Assembly (NCBI GenBank): GCA_039621445.1 | Contig: CP154956.1 | Location: 16,037,508-16,101,507, forward strand | Direction: 5' to 3' | DNA length: 64,000 nucleotides | DNA from: Euglena gracilis | Taxonomy: Eukaryota > Euglenida > Euglenophyceae > Euglenales | In this document: in pieces, positions 9,911 through 20,570 of the stretch | How positions within the stretch are numbered: the stretch's first letter is position 1 | How the letters are laid out: each line of letters starts with the position of its first letter | Program-made: the position numbers and the translations under genes | Notes under the pieces: model-generated | The model's database searches: none | The model's input: the letters and a program-made list of their open reading frames with translations, nothing else | Told to the model about the DNA's origin: nothing

Positions 9911-12900
9911 TGTGCGGGTTTCCGTGTAGGCCACCCCCCCGAAACTCAACTGATATTTCTGATAGTTAATACAACCCAAGAATAACGTGCGGGTTTCCGC
10001 CTGTTTCCGCTGTTTTGACACGTCACCCATTGTGAAAATTAATGGCTGAAAAGGGGTGGTTTTGTGAAATACCCCCCAGAAACCAGGCAGAAAATGTGAA
10101 AACGGAGAAGGGGTCGCAGAACACCTGGCCGTCGGAGCCCCGGCCGTGTCACGACGGAGCCGGACCCCACCTCCGGGAGGGGGGTGACATGGCGGAACCT
10201 GCGAGGGAGAGGCACCCGCGTAAGCAACCCGCGCACTTTTTGAGGACTGGTGAGTGCCAACGAGCAGTGACGGGATGGGGAAACGAACACCACTGCTGAA
10301 CGGATGTCCTAATTTTTGACAGGTGGTGTGTTGGACGGGAAACCGCACAAGATAGGGGAACCATATGTGAAGGGGCTAACACTACGAGAGGGGGCTGAAT
10401 GACCAAGGCTGGTTAAAAGCGAACTTGTGCGGTTATTCGTGCAAAAGCATACGGGAAACCTTTGGGGACGTTGAACTGGGGACTGGACCTGACATTAAAC
10501 GGGGCACCACACCCAAGGCAGCCCTTCCCCTCCCATGACCCCCCTCACCGCCCGCCTGCCAAGGGCTGCGATAGCACACGAAGCGCAACGACAGAAAGAA
10601 GGGTGAGAGGGGGAGGGTGCGTGTGCGGATCACCGTGCAGCCTGGTCCTGGTCCTGCAGGGGTCCTTCGTCCTGGGGGAAGAGAGCGAGACGAAGTCTCT
10701 GTGGGCGGTCCAGAGGGGAAACGAGAGACACACGGAGGGGACGAACGGACAGCCGAATGGGTGGTTCAGGTCCAGGGCACACGAGAGGGGTATGTGTCAG
10801 AGAGGGATTCCACACTCCATACAGTGCAATCGCAAAAGGGTTGGTTGGACACCGGTGCACTGAACGGGAGACAGAATGTGTGCCCTGGACCTGACACGGC
10901 GGTTGGGGCGTCCGGTGGGTCCCAGGTTTGAAAAACGGTTTGATGGAGTGGTCCAGGGGTTGGGTTCCCGTCGAAAGGTGAAAGACGTTTGGGCAGTCCT
11001 GGGGGGCAGTGGGTGTGCGGTGAGGGTGTGTGACACACAAAAAACAAAAGCAGCGGGCGGTCCCAGGTTCAAAAGCATCGGGCGGTCCACACAGGAGGGG
11101 CAGAGGGAGCTGCTCCGACGGCCGCCCACGGCCGTCCACGGCCGTGCACTCGGTGGGGATGGCAGCTGCCTGCCGCCCCGCCCGCCCGCCCGCTCGGCCC
11201 GCGCTGCTGCTCACACGTTGAGCAGCTCCTCCAGCGCGCCGGCCGGCGTGGGCTTCTTCTTCAGTTGACCCTCCCCCCTTGTACTTGATGAATTGGAGGA
11301 GGGAGGAAGGGTGTACGCGTCTACCAAATGAGTCAGCAAGCTGTGTGCGGTTTCCCGTGCAATTTACAAGCAGAACATGACTGACGAAGAGAGGGTCCTA
11401 GATCCGTCAAGAGTTTGCAAGGACACAGGCAGTGTGCATGCAAAACCTCCTGAACCCAAAAAGAGCATAGGAGATTGTGTGCGGGTTTCCGTGCAGCGCA
11501 GAAGAAGATGCACGTGTGCGGTTTCCCGCGTGTCAAGCAAGCCGTGGCTGCAAAACCCAGGGGCTGAAGAAGCACATTGATAGGACACACATTGATAGAG
11601 TGCCCCGGAAGTCCGTGACGTACGGCGACCGACGGCAGGCACCTGACAGGCGCGACAGCATCGCCTCACCGGCCTCCTCCACGAAGACGCACCCGGGAAG
11701 GCGGGACATCCACGGCTGCCAGGTCAGCAGGGCCAGGGAGATGGTCCGCATGTACTCCGAGGGGAGGCCATGCGGACTCATGGCCCGCTCGAGGTGGGCC
11801 TGCAGGACCAGGCAGCGCTCCAGCACCTGCCGCGCCGTCTCCCCCTTCACCTCGTCGTCGGGGCGGCCGCGCCAGGTGCACTGCCGCACCTTGAAGCCGA
11901 GGTGGAGGAGGGCCGGCAGGAAGAAGGTGAGGAGGCGGTGCAGCCCCAGGAGCAGCTGCGGGCCGTACGCGTCGGCCGCAGTGGGGGCGGAGACTGGCTC
12001 TCCTCCCGGAGACGATCCTCCAGGTGGCGTCAGAGTGACAGACGAGCTTTGGAAGTGTCTCCACCCAAAGTTGGCCTGCGTGACCTATCACCAGGGTCCT
12101 TTACGCGGGTTTCCGCACAACGCGGACAGACTGTGGCGGACAGAAGGGAGAGATGTGACACCAACTGACCCACGACATGACTGTGCGGATAACCGCACAA
12201 ACATTGGCCCGATGTACCAGGTGCAGCCTGAAAGCAGCCAGCTCGGGCAGTGGTCACCCTGGCTGGGGCAGCACGTCGGCCCGGGTCAACAGGAGGCTGG
12301 CGAACAGCTTCTCCATGTACAGCACCTTCCGGTGCGACCGCAGGGACGCCGTGAGCTGCCGGCTGCCCCCGGCGCCAACCGGCACCTCCAGGTGGGCCAG
12401 CACCGGGAAGAACGCCCGGTACACCACCGTCACCGTGTGCTTGTAGGCATGCCAGATGCCGTACAGCAGGGGGACGTTGGCGAGGTGCTCCCCCATCCGG
12501 AAGCGCAGCGCCGGGGCCGAGTACAGGAGGCGGAGGATGCGGTAGTGGATGTTCTCATCCACCAGGAGGGGCAGCTGACGGCCCGACCGCGCCTGCAGCT
12601 GCAGCACGGTCTCCAGGAGCTGGAGGAGGTCCCGGTTCGAGCTGACCGTCTGCTCGGTCAGGGAGAAGGGCCTCCACCGCAGCGACCGCATCGCGTCCCG
12701 CTGCATGTCCAGCGGGACGCGGACGTTGTCCACCGAGAGCTCCGCCCGGTGGAGGCCGCGCACCGCCTGGTGCAGCTTCTTCGCCGACTGCAGGCACAGG
12801 TTGGCGCACCAGCGGAGGTGCTGCACCACCGTCCCGAACTCCGGGTGACCCGTGGACACGGGGAACGTCACGGACCGCGTCAAAGTGCCCTGACGAGTTC

Positions 12901-15900
12901 GCAGGGGGTCGATCTGCAGCAGTCACCGCACAGAGGGCCTGCTCACTGAGCCAACCAGGTACGTACATGTACGCATACGCAACCCTGAAGTGTGCGGGTT
13001 TCCGTACAAACCAACACTGGTTACACGGAAACCCGCACACACGCGTCTGACAACCACCTTTGTACTGAACCCTGTACACACCTTGGGGGATGTTCAGCTC
13101 TGTTTTCACCAGTGTCGCCGTTCACCTGTCCCTTGTCACCAACTGTGTCACCCCGACTCGTGGTGTTCTTGAACAGTTCGTTCATTCAGTGCATTTTATA
13201 AGACAGAACATTCCCAGGCGGAAAACCGCGCACGTCTTGTCATGCACGGATGGTCATCGTCAGGCCCACTTCGCCAACAGCAGAAGGCAGAGTAGGCACC
13301 CTGAACCCAGGGCGGTGACGTTGCGGCTGTAGCTGGGCTGGGTGGGGTCCGTGCCCCACCGCAGCCAGCAGAAGTTGTCCAGCCACAGCACGCACTGGTG
13401 GCCGTCCAACGCCCGCAGCACCGCGTCCCGGGCCCTTCGCGCCCGCTCCCGCACCAGCTCCTCCGTGGGGCCCACCAGACCGGCGGGCCGCAGCAGCCGA
13501 CGGGTAGCGCGGGGCAGGTCCTGCAGCGTCTGCTGCGCCGGGGCGGGGGCCAGGGCGGCCGCCGGCGTGACCAGCTCGCCGAAGGGCACGGCCAGCCGTC
13601 GCAGCGTCCGCCACAGCGCCAGCAGCCCGTCGGTGAAGCGGGCCATCCACATCGGCCGCTCGGACGGGGGCCGGGTGTACTCCCGCCGCACCTCCCGCAG
13701 GCTGCGACGGGACCGGCGGTTGGCCCTGACGGCCAGGCCCGTCTCCACCAGGTTGAGGGCTCCCAGGTGGCCTCTTCGGAGGGCGTCGTCCAGGATCGCC
13801 CAACCATCCGCCGGGGGGGCGCCGGCAAGGTACCCCCGCAGCTGGTCCAGCTGCAACACCAGCGTCTCAGAGGAGGCGGCCATTTTTTTTTGCACAGTCT
13901 GAGACAGATGAGAGTTGTGCGGATTACCGCGCAGCAGAGGTGCGTGAGTGACTCAGGGTCGCAATGTACACACATCTACTGTACATGCTGAACACTGTTT
14001 TCAGTGAATGGACAAAGACCACCCACGTATGTGCAGTTTCCACAGAGTTTCACCCACGTGTGGGCAGTGGAGCAATGTCATATTGTCGTGTCGACAAGGG
14101 CTCAGTCCTTTACACGGGAATCCGCACAACACTGCACTGTGTTTGGATTCAAATCTGTCATCGCACCACACTGTGTTGTACCACACACCGCAGCCATTGT
14201 AGACCGCTTCTACGCGGGTTTCCGCACAACTGGTGGGAACGTCGCAATGAATTTGTATTTCCTTTGCTGGTAACTCACCACGACACCGTTTGCGTTTGAT
14301 TCTGCGCTGTTGTGCGGGTTCCCGTGTAAAGCCATGGAAGGCTGCTGTTTGTTCAGGGTTTCTCAAATTTGAAGCCGGCGGGGGCAACAGTACCCCGATC
14401 GGTCCGTACGGCGCAATTAAGAGCGCGATTCCAGGTAAGACGGCCCTCCAGAACCGAAGGCCCTGGGACCTCGTCGCGATCCAGTGTGTTTAGTGGTACA
14501 AGCGGATGTTGAAATTCTCGCGATTTGTACCCCCTCGCGAACGGGATGTGCCGCTGCGACATAACCCCTGGAAAAACACCGTGATCTGGGGGTTGGACGT
14601 GTGGTTTGTGCGGTTTCCCGCACAAACCACACCTCCTCGTCGTAGAAGGTGGTCTGTTTTGGGTGATGTCAAGGGAGCAGCAGTCCACCCTACGGATGTG
14701 TCTCGCGAACGACACAGGAACCGTAAACCAGTCGTGTACCACCAACCACCCTCAGTCGCGAAAGGGTCCCAGGTAGTCGTCTCCGGGGGAGGTCTACAGC
14801 ACGCAATCGTGCGGCCCAGTTGGGCGTGTGCGCTGAGTCCCCTCAGTGGCCTAGACCAACCCCCCCGGGGGTACACCGAACTGCTGTCAGCTTCCGCTTC
14901 GTTCAGCCTGCCTCCTCCGCAGCAACCACAGAAGAGAAGAAAAGAGACCCTCCAAAAGGGACACACGCCGTGTATACATACACGCAGCCCGAGCGGATAC
15001 CCGTACATGCACTCGTCCGCAAGGAAAAAAAGTAGGCAAGTGACCGCACCGGCCGGGGAACCAGTGGCGTTGCCCACTGGGGTGGGCGGTCCCAGGGAGC
15101 TCGGCCACAAGAGGCCGTTACAGCCACTTGCCCAACATCTCTCTCCAGAGATCACACTTGGACTGTATAACATTCGCGAAACCACTGTTGGTGGTCACGC
15201 CGGCGGTTACACCAAATGAAGGCCTCGCGATCCAGATCCAGAATCGTAGGAGGGAGGCGGGGCGGACATCTTGTGCAGTGCACCATGGACCTCACGCCTA
15301 ATGCGTCGGTCTGTTCTTGTACGCGGAAACCCGCACACATCGTCGCCGTTGGTGTGTAACACCACACCACACAGCCTCCCTCACCCGCACCAGACCTCAA
15401 CGCGCACAACCGACCGGTGCCCTACGCATTCCGATCGCGAGGAAAACCGGTTTCCCTACGCAGTGGTGTACCACCAAACGTCCAAAACCCGAAACACAAA
15501 CACCCAGGTTCCATTTTCCTAACCAGTCGGTCGGGGGAGTCCGGGACGGGCGTCGTCGCCCCAGCTGCGTTGGTCCGCAAACGCCGCAACCGCACCCCCG
15601 TTGGGGAGGTCTGGGCAACCTGCCCCGGCGGTGCGGAGAGGTCAAAGGACCACCCGGGCTCCTCACTGTTCCTTTTTGGTACACTCGGAATGTGTTGCAC
15701 GGATTCCCGCACAAGACATCCCGTTGGCTTTTCCACACCTCACAGGCTGCTCTGCATCTGTTTGGGAACGCACACACCCCTCTACTGAACGACCACACTG
15801 CGACGCGTTTCGCGACCAGCCATCACCGCAGTCGCGGAGAGACGCACCGTAACGTCATTTACGTGCCGTTTCGTTCCGTTCAGACTGGGGAGTTACACAG

Positions 15901-16588
15901 GCAGGCTCGCCGGGGAGAGGACTGCCCCCTCTTTCAGGGGGATGGGGCAGCCAGCTGTTGGCCCACCACCACACCCGGCGGACACACCACCGTCACCGGC
16001 CGCGGCTGGGCCACCGTCCCGGTGACGGTTAGGGCACACGGGATGTGTCGGGGTGTGGTGCGACAGACAGGACGCTGCCCCCCGGTCCCCCCGGCCTCCC
16101 CACCATTTTTCATTTGCACCTTAAGTAAACGCATCTGTCCTCACATGTATTGTGGCCCACACACCCCACCACAACGTTCTGCTGTGTTGTGCGGATTCCC
16201 GCCCAACATCAAATACCTTCGATCTGTGTTTCACAGGTTACACGGGTTACCGCCTGGACTTCGTAAACACCACTGCGTTCTCTTTACGCGGTAATCCGCC
16301 TAAACCACACTTCACAGTTTTCACAGTTTTCCTTCACGTCACACCTGACACACAACAACCCCCCTGTATCACACGTCGTTGTGTTTGTTGTGTGCGGTAA
16401 TCCGCACACACTCGTGTTGTGCACCTCACTTCACACACTATGTGAAAACAGACGTACCACCAACGTACATCCACGGTGTACGCACGTTACAATATAGTAC
16501 TTTTCTGGCACCTGTAACAGGGGTCTCAACACCCCTGTTTTTACGTACCTCTGCATCGTGCAAAGTACCATGCGCGGAATACCGCACA
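9911..16588. repeat. dispersed 18-bp palindrome TGTGCGG-N4-CCGCACA, about 24 copies
   Basis: Copies start near 9911, 9986, 10336 (partial), 10426, 10622, 11344, 11478, 11515, 12102, 12182, 12991, 13022, 13217 (partial), 13916, 14111, 14211, 14311, 14607, 15320, 15697, 16188, 16285, 16391 and 16571. Arms are TGTGCGG and CCGCACA with a 4-base spacer that varies (GTTT, ATAA, TAAT, ATTC and others). Some copies are perfect (12182, 16391); others have T/C changes in the outer arm. The copy at 14601-14630 extends to perfect 13-bp arms. They sit in flanks and introns, never in the exons, and I find no convincing copy elsewhere in the window. Transposase-binding or replication sites are the simplest guess. 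Confidence 0.9.
11211..13883 (-). CDS. intron-split gene of the DNA transposon, probable transposase or accessory protein, unrecognised
   Basis: Four GC-rich coding blocks line up on the minus strand: about 13300-13883 (ATG at 13881-13883 in an A-rich context, MAASSETLVLQLDQLRGYL), 12256-12914 (preceded by acceptor-like CTGCTGCAG), about 11643-12050 (ending before a possible GTGCCT donor), and 11211-11262 (ending LKKKPTPAGALEELLNV, stop TGA at 11211-11213). Together they would encode roughly 570 residues. Exon junction phases were not resolved. The first exon ends near CVLWLDNFCWLRWG, whose Asp-Asn could be a catalytic acidic position of an RNase H-like transposase, but no DDE triad can be assigned. 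Arg-rich helices dominate the rest. As the only plausible protein of a complete transposon it is the best transposase candidate. The long plus-strand frame across these exons looks like a GC-rich antisense artefact. Confidence 0.5.
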
Positions 16589-16706
16589 AAAACGCTTTCA
16601 TAAAATTCTGGTCCAAAGCTGCCACGTAACCCTTTGAACTCAAAATTTTGTTCCTTTTTGACTGTTTTTAAAACAGTCAAAAAACACCAAAAAACGCAAA
16701 AATTGC
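13930..16706. other. right internal part of the DNA transposon, no gene recognised
   Basis: Eleven palindrome copies are spread through this stretch, counting the one at 13916 that overlaps its left edge. Open frames exist on both strands between them (for example minus-strand RLPPTILDLDREAFIWC near 15200-15270), but none shows a known domain or convincing splice structure. The DNA is rich in CACAC and ACC words. Confidence 0.5.
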
Positions 16707-16729
16707 TTGGGCAATTCGCGCCGCCTAAG
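16707..16729 (-). repeat. right terminal inverted repeat of the DNA transposon
   Basis: Reverse complement of the left terminus with one mismatch, ending ...CCGCCTAAG at 16729, followed directly by the duplicated target pentamer AATGG (16730-16734). Confidence 0.9.
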
Positions 16730-16734
16730 AATGG

Positions 16735-17280
16735 TGGATTTTGAGCTGCTTTGGCCTAAGTCAACTACTCCTGGGGGGGGGGGGTTGAAGTCATCGAACG
16801 GTTTTGAAAAAGGGTTGGCTGGTTTTTGAAACTCGAAATTATCGTCAGCATCCCATGGGCTTGACCAATGGGGAATGTTGGCCGTTCAAGCCTGAACCCC
16901 CCTCCCTCTTGCCCGAACTTCTTCGATCAATGGTTGGGTTATTTTTTCCTCTTGAAAATGAAAATACTGAGACAAATCTCCAAATGTTTTTTAAAAAGAG
17001 TGGTTTTTTTTTGAGGGTGATTCAAATTCCTGATTTGAGCTACATTAACTCTCGATTGTGGTGAATTTCTGAATTCGACCTAAAAAAAAAAATGCCCCAA
17101 CATATGAAGCAAAGGTGCAAATTTTAAGGGTTTTGGATTTGGGGCCTTTTGGACAAATCATGCAATTTGCGACCCCCGTCGTGGCGCAGCTTAAAAGAAT
17201 TTGACCCCATCCCCGGGCAGCCTTTTTCCAGCCAGCAGCCTTTCAACAGCCCGGGACCCCCCCCCCGGAGGGTATCCGTA
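16735..17280. other. spacer without supported gene
   Basis: AT-rich sequence with G and T runs. A short open stretch reading SLKEFDPIPGQPFSSQQPF (about 17193-17250, plus strand) might be an exon, but no splice context or partner exon supports it. Confidence 0.4.
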
Positions 17281-17700
17281 GGAGGAGGCTCGAGATCGAA
17301 CGCTCGACCTCGAGCCTCCTCGAACATTTTTAAGCCCCCCCCTCTAGGGGGGGGGGGGCTTAAAAGGCGTTCGAGGAGGCTCTAGAGCCTCCTCGAACCG
17401 CGTTCGAGTAGGCTCTAGAGCCTACTCGAACCATGTTCGAGGAGGCTCTAGAGCCTCCTCGAACATGGTTCGAGGTCGTTCGAGGAGGCTCTAGAGCCTC
17501 CTCGAACGTGGTTCGAGGTTGTTCGAGGAGGCTCTAGAGCCTCCTCGAACGTGGTTCGAGGTCGTTCGAGGAGGCTCTAGAGCCTCCTCGAACGTGGTTC
17601 GAGGTCGTTCGAGGAGGCTCTAGAGCCTCCTCGAACGTGGTTCGAGGTCGTTTGAGGAGGCTCTAGAGCCTCCTCGAACGAAATCTCGAGCCTCCTCCTG
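17281..17700 (+). repeat. palindrome array A: 28-bp palindromes in a 43-bp tandem unit
   Basis: The core is a perfect 28-bp palindrome whose half is TTCGAGGAGGCTCT; it recurs about seven times, mostly at 43-bp spacing with a linker of the form CGTGGTTCGAGGTCG. One copy (about 17402-17430) carries a symmetric change, GAGTAGG in one arm and CCTACTC in the other, so pairing is kept. The array is in inverted orientation relative to array B beyond the 71-bp satellite. Confidence 0.92.
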
Positions 17701-17744
17701 TGTATATGCTTCACCGTATCAGGAGACTGTGCTTCTATTTTCTG

Positions 17745-20020
17745 CGAAAGGGATAGGGTTAGGTCGACTTGCACCCGAGAAGGGGTTGGCAGATGAAAGG
17801 GGTTTATTTTGTTAATGAAAGGGATAGGGTTAGGTCGACTTGCACCCGAGAAGGGGTTGGCAGATAAAAGGGGTTTATTTTGTTAATGAAAGGGATAGGG
17901 TTAGGTCGACTTGCACCCGAGAAGGGGTTGGCGGATAAAAGGGGTTTATTTTGTTAATGAAAGGGATAGGGTTAGGTCGACTTGCACCCGAGAAGGGGTT
18001 GGCGGATAAAAGGGGTTTATTTTGTTAATGAAAGGGATAGGGTTAGGTCGACTTGCACGTGAGAAGGGGTTGGCAGATAAAAGGGGTTGGCGGATAAAAG
18101 GGGTTTATTTTGTTAATGAAAGGGATAGGGTTAGGTCGACTTGCACCCGAGAAGGGGTTGGCAGATAAAAGGGGTTTATTTTGTTAATGAAAGGGATAGG
18201 GTTAGGTCGACTTGCACCCGAGAAGGGGTTGGCAGATAAAAGGGGTTTATTGTTAATGAAAGGGATAGGGTTAGGTCGACTTGCCCGATAAAAGGGGTTG
18301 GCGGATAAAAGGGGTTTATTTTGTTAATGAAAGGGATAGGGTTAGGTCGACTTGCACCCGAGAAGGGGTTGGCAGATAAAAGGGGTTTATTTTGTTAATG
18401 AAAGGGATAGGGTTAGGTCGACTTGCACGAGAGAAGGGGTTGGCAGATAAAAGGGGTTTATTTTGTTAATGAAAGGGATAGGGTTAGGTCGACTTGCACC
18501 CGAGAAGGGGTTGGCGGATAATATAGGGGTTTTTATTTGTTAATGAAAGGGATAGGGTTAGGTCACTTGCACCTGAGAAGGTTCGGGGCGGATAAAGGGG
18601 GTTTTTATTTTTGTTAATGAAAGGGATAGGGTTAGGTCGACTTGCACCCGAGAAGGGGTTTGGGGATAAAAGGGGTTTATTTTGTTAATGAATGGGATAG
18701 GGTTAGGTCGACTTGCACCCGAGAAGGGGTTGGCGGATATAAAAGGGGTTTATTTTGTTAATGAAAGGGATAGGGTTAGGTCGACTTGCACCCGAGAAGG
18801 GGTTGGCAGATAAAAGGGGTTTTATTTTGTTAATGAAAGGGATAGGGTTTAGGTCGACTTGCACCCGAGAAGGGGTTAGCGGATAGGGGGGTTTTATTTT
18901 GTTAATGAAAGGGATAGGGTTAGGTCGACTTGCAACCCGAGAAGGGGGGGTTGGCAGATATTAAAAAGGGGTTTTATTTTGTTAATGAAAAGGGATAGGG
19001 GTTAGGTCGACTTGCACCCAGCGAGAAGGGGGTTGGCAGATAAGGGGGAAAGTTCGACTTGCGACCCAGAAGGGTTGGCGATAAAAGGGGGATTGGCAGA
19101 TAAAAGGGGTTTATTTTGTTAATGAAAGGGATAGGGTTAGGTCGACTTGCACCCGAGAAGGGGTTGGCGGATAAAAGGGGTTTATTTTGTTAATGAAAGA
19201 GATAGGAATAGGGCGACTTGCACCGAGAAGGGGTTGGCAGATAAAAGGGGGGTTTATTTTGTTAATGAAAGGGATAGGGTTAGGTCGATTTGCACCCGAG
19301 AAGGGGGGGGAGGGGGTTGGCGTGATAAAGGGGTTTATTTTGTTAATGAAAGGGATAGGGTTAGGTCGACTTGCACCCGAGAAGGGGTTGGCAGAGATAT
19401 AAAGGGGTTTATTTTGTTAAAGCGAAAGGGTTGAGGGTTTAGGTCGACTTTGCACCCGAGAAGGGGTTGGCGGATAAAAGGGGTTTATTTTTGTTAATGA
19501 AAGGGATAGGGTTAGGTCGAATTGCACCCGTGAAGGGGTTTGGCAGATAAAAGGGTCGTTTATTTTGTTAATGAAAGGGATAGGGTTTAGTCGAATTTGC
19601 CCCTATGCACCCGTGATGGTTGGCGATACAAGGGGTTGGCAGATAAAAGGGGTTTATTTTGTTAATGAAAGGGATAGGGTTAGGTCGATTTGCACCCGAG
19701 AAGGGGTTGGCGGATAAAAGGGGTTTATTTTGTTAATGAAAGGGATAGGGTTAGGTCGAATTGAACCCGAGAAGGGGTGGGCAGAGAAAAGGGGTTTATT
19801 TGTAATGAAAGGGATAGGGTTAAGGTCGACTTGCACCCTGAGAAGGGGTTGGAAGATAAAAGGGGTTTATTTGTTAATGAAAGGGATAGGGTTAGGTCGA
19901 CTTGCACCCGAGAAGGGGTTGGCGGAAAAAGGGGTTGGCGGAATTTTAGGGGTTTTAGTGGGTTATTTGTTAATGAAAGGATAGGGTTAGGTCGACTTGC
20001 ACCCGAGAAGGGGTGGAACA
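17745..20020 (+). repeat. 71-bp satellite, about 32 tandem units
   Basis: The word AGGTCGAC occurs at 17761, 17832, 17903, 17974 and 18045, giving an exact 71-bp period at the left edge; units grow more divergent with indels toward the right. Each unit contains GGGATAGGGTTAGG, GTCGACTTGCACCC, GAGAAGGGGTTGGC and GGGGTTTATTTTGTTAATGA. The TAGGGTTAGG word is telomere-like but occurs once per unit, so this is not a telomere. Open frames across it merely reflect the repeat. Confidence 0.95.
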
Positions 20021-20244
20021 GACAAAAGTCTATTGCAGATACAAAAGTACGTTGCAGATAAGGACGATAACTGGGAGACATTCATAAACAGAGAGAGAGA
20101 GAGAGAGAGAGAGATGATCGAGAGAGGAGACTGCACAAGTAGCGACTCACAGATGGAGAGATCAAGAGAGGGAGAGAGAATCACAGACTGAGGAGATCAA
20201 TTTGAAAATTGTTTTCCTGGACTCCTGATACCCAGATGTATGTA

Positions 20245-20570
20245 CGTAGGAGGAGGCTCTAGAGCCTCCTCGAACGTCCTCGAACCACGTTCGAGGAGGC
20301 TAGAGCCTCCTCAAAAGTCCTCGAACCACGTTCGAGGAGGCTCTAGAGCCTCCTCGAACGTCCTCGAACACGTCGAGGAGGCTCTAGAGCATCCTCGAAC
20401 GTCCTCGAACCACGTTCGAGGAGGCTCTAGAGCATCCTCGAACGTCCTTGAACTACGTTCGAGGAGGCTCTAGAGCCTCCTCGAACGTCCTCGAACTACG
20501 TTCGAGGAGGCTCCAGAGCCTCCTCGAACGACCTCGAACATCGTTCGAGTAGGCTCTAGAGCAGCCTTTT
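20245..20570 (-). repeat. palindrome array B, inverted relative to array A
   Basis: The same 28-bp palindrome core recurs about seven times with linker CGTCCTCGAACCACG, which is the reverse-complement form of the array A linker. The segment joining array A to the satellite and the one joining the satellite to array B share an inverted GAGCCTCCTCCT...GTATCAGGAG motif (about 17688-17727 and 20219-20255). Several copies have point changes or a lost CT. Confidence 0.9.

Larger units (their letters stand above)
9859..16729. mobile_element. 6.87 kb DNA transposon with terminal inverted repeats and 5-bp target duplication, superfamily unassigned
   Basis: The left end reads CTTAGGCGGCGC-T-AATTGCCCAA (9859-9881) and the right end is its reverse complement with one mismatch (16707-16729), so the inverted repeats match at 22 of 23 positions. 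The element is flanked on both sides by the pentamer AATGG (9854-9858 and 16730-16734), a clean 5-bp target duplication. Inside are an intron-split minus-strand gene (11.2-13.9 kb) and about 24 copies of an 18-bp palindrome. A 5-bp duplication fits several eukaryotic superfamilies (Transib, some Mutator-like, Ginger2 and hAT variants), but the termini do not match any consensus I know, and the protein is not recognised. Confidence 0.88.

Noticed and set aside
11477-12949. 490-codon plus-strand ORF
   Set aside because: It is antisense to the GC-rich minus-strand exons, runs through their introns and has Gln/Pro/Arg/His composition typical of antisense GC artefacts.
15317-16294. 325-codon plus-strand ORF in the DNA transposon
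   Set aside because: It runs through several palindrome copies and is Thr/Pro/Arg-rich with no domain or sensible start context.
9911-16588. CRISPR-like array
   Set aside because: Repeats are dispersed palindromes at irregular spacing with no uniform spacers, within a eukaryotic transposon.
17745-20020. Telomeric repeat array
   Set aside because: TAGGGTTAGG occurs only once per 71-bp unit and the array is internal.
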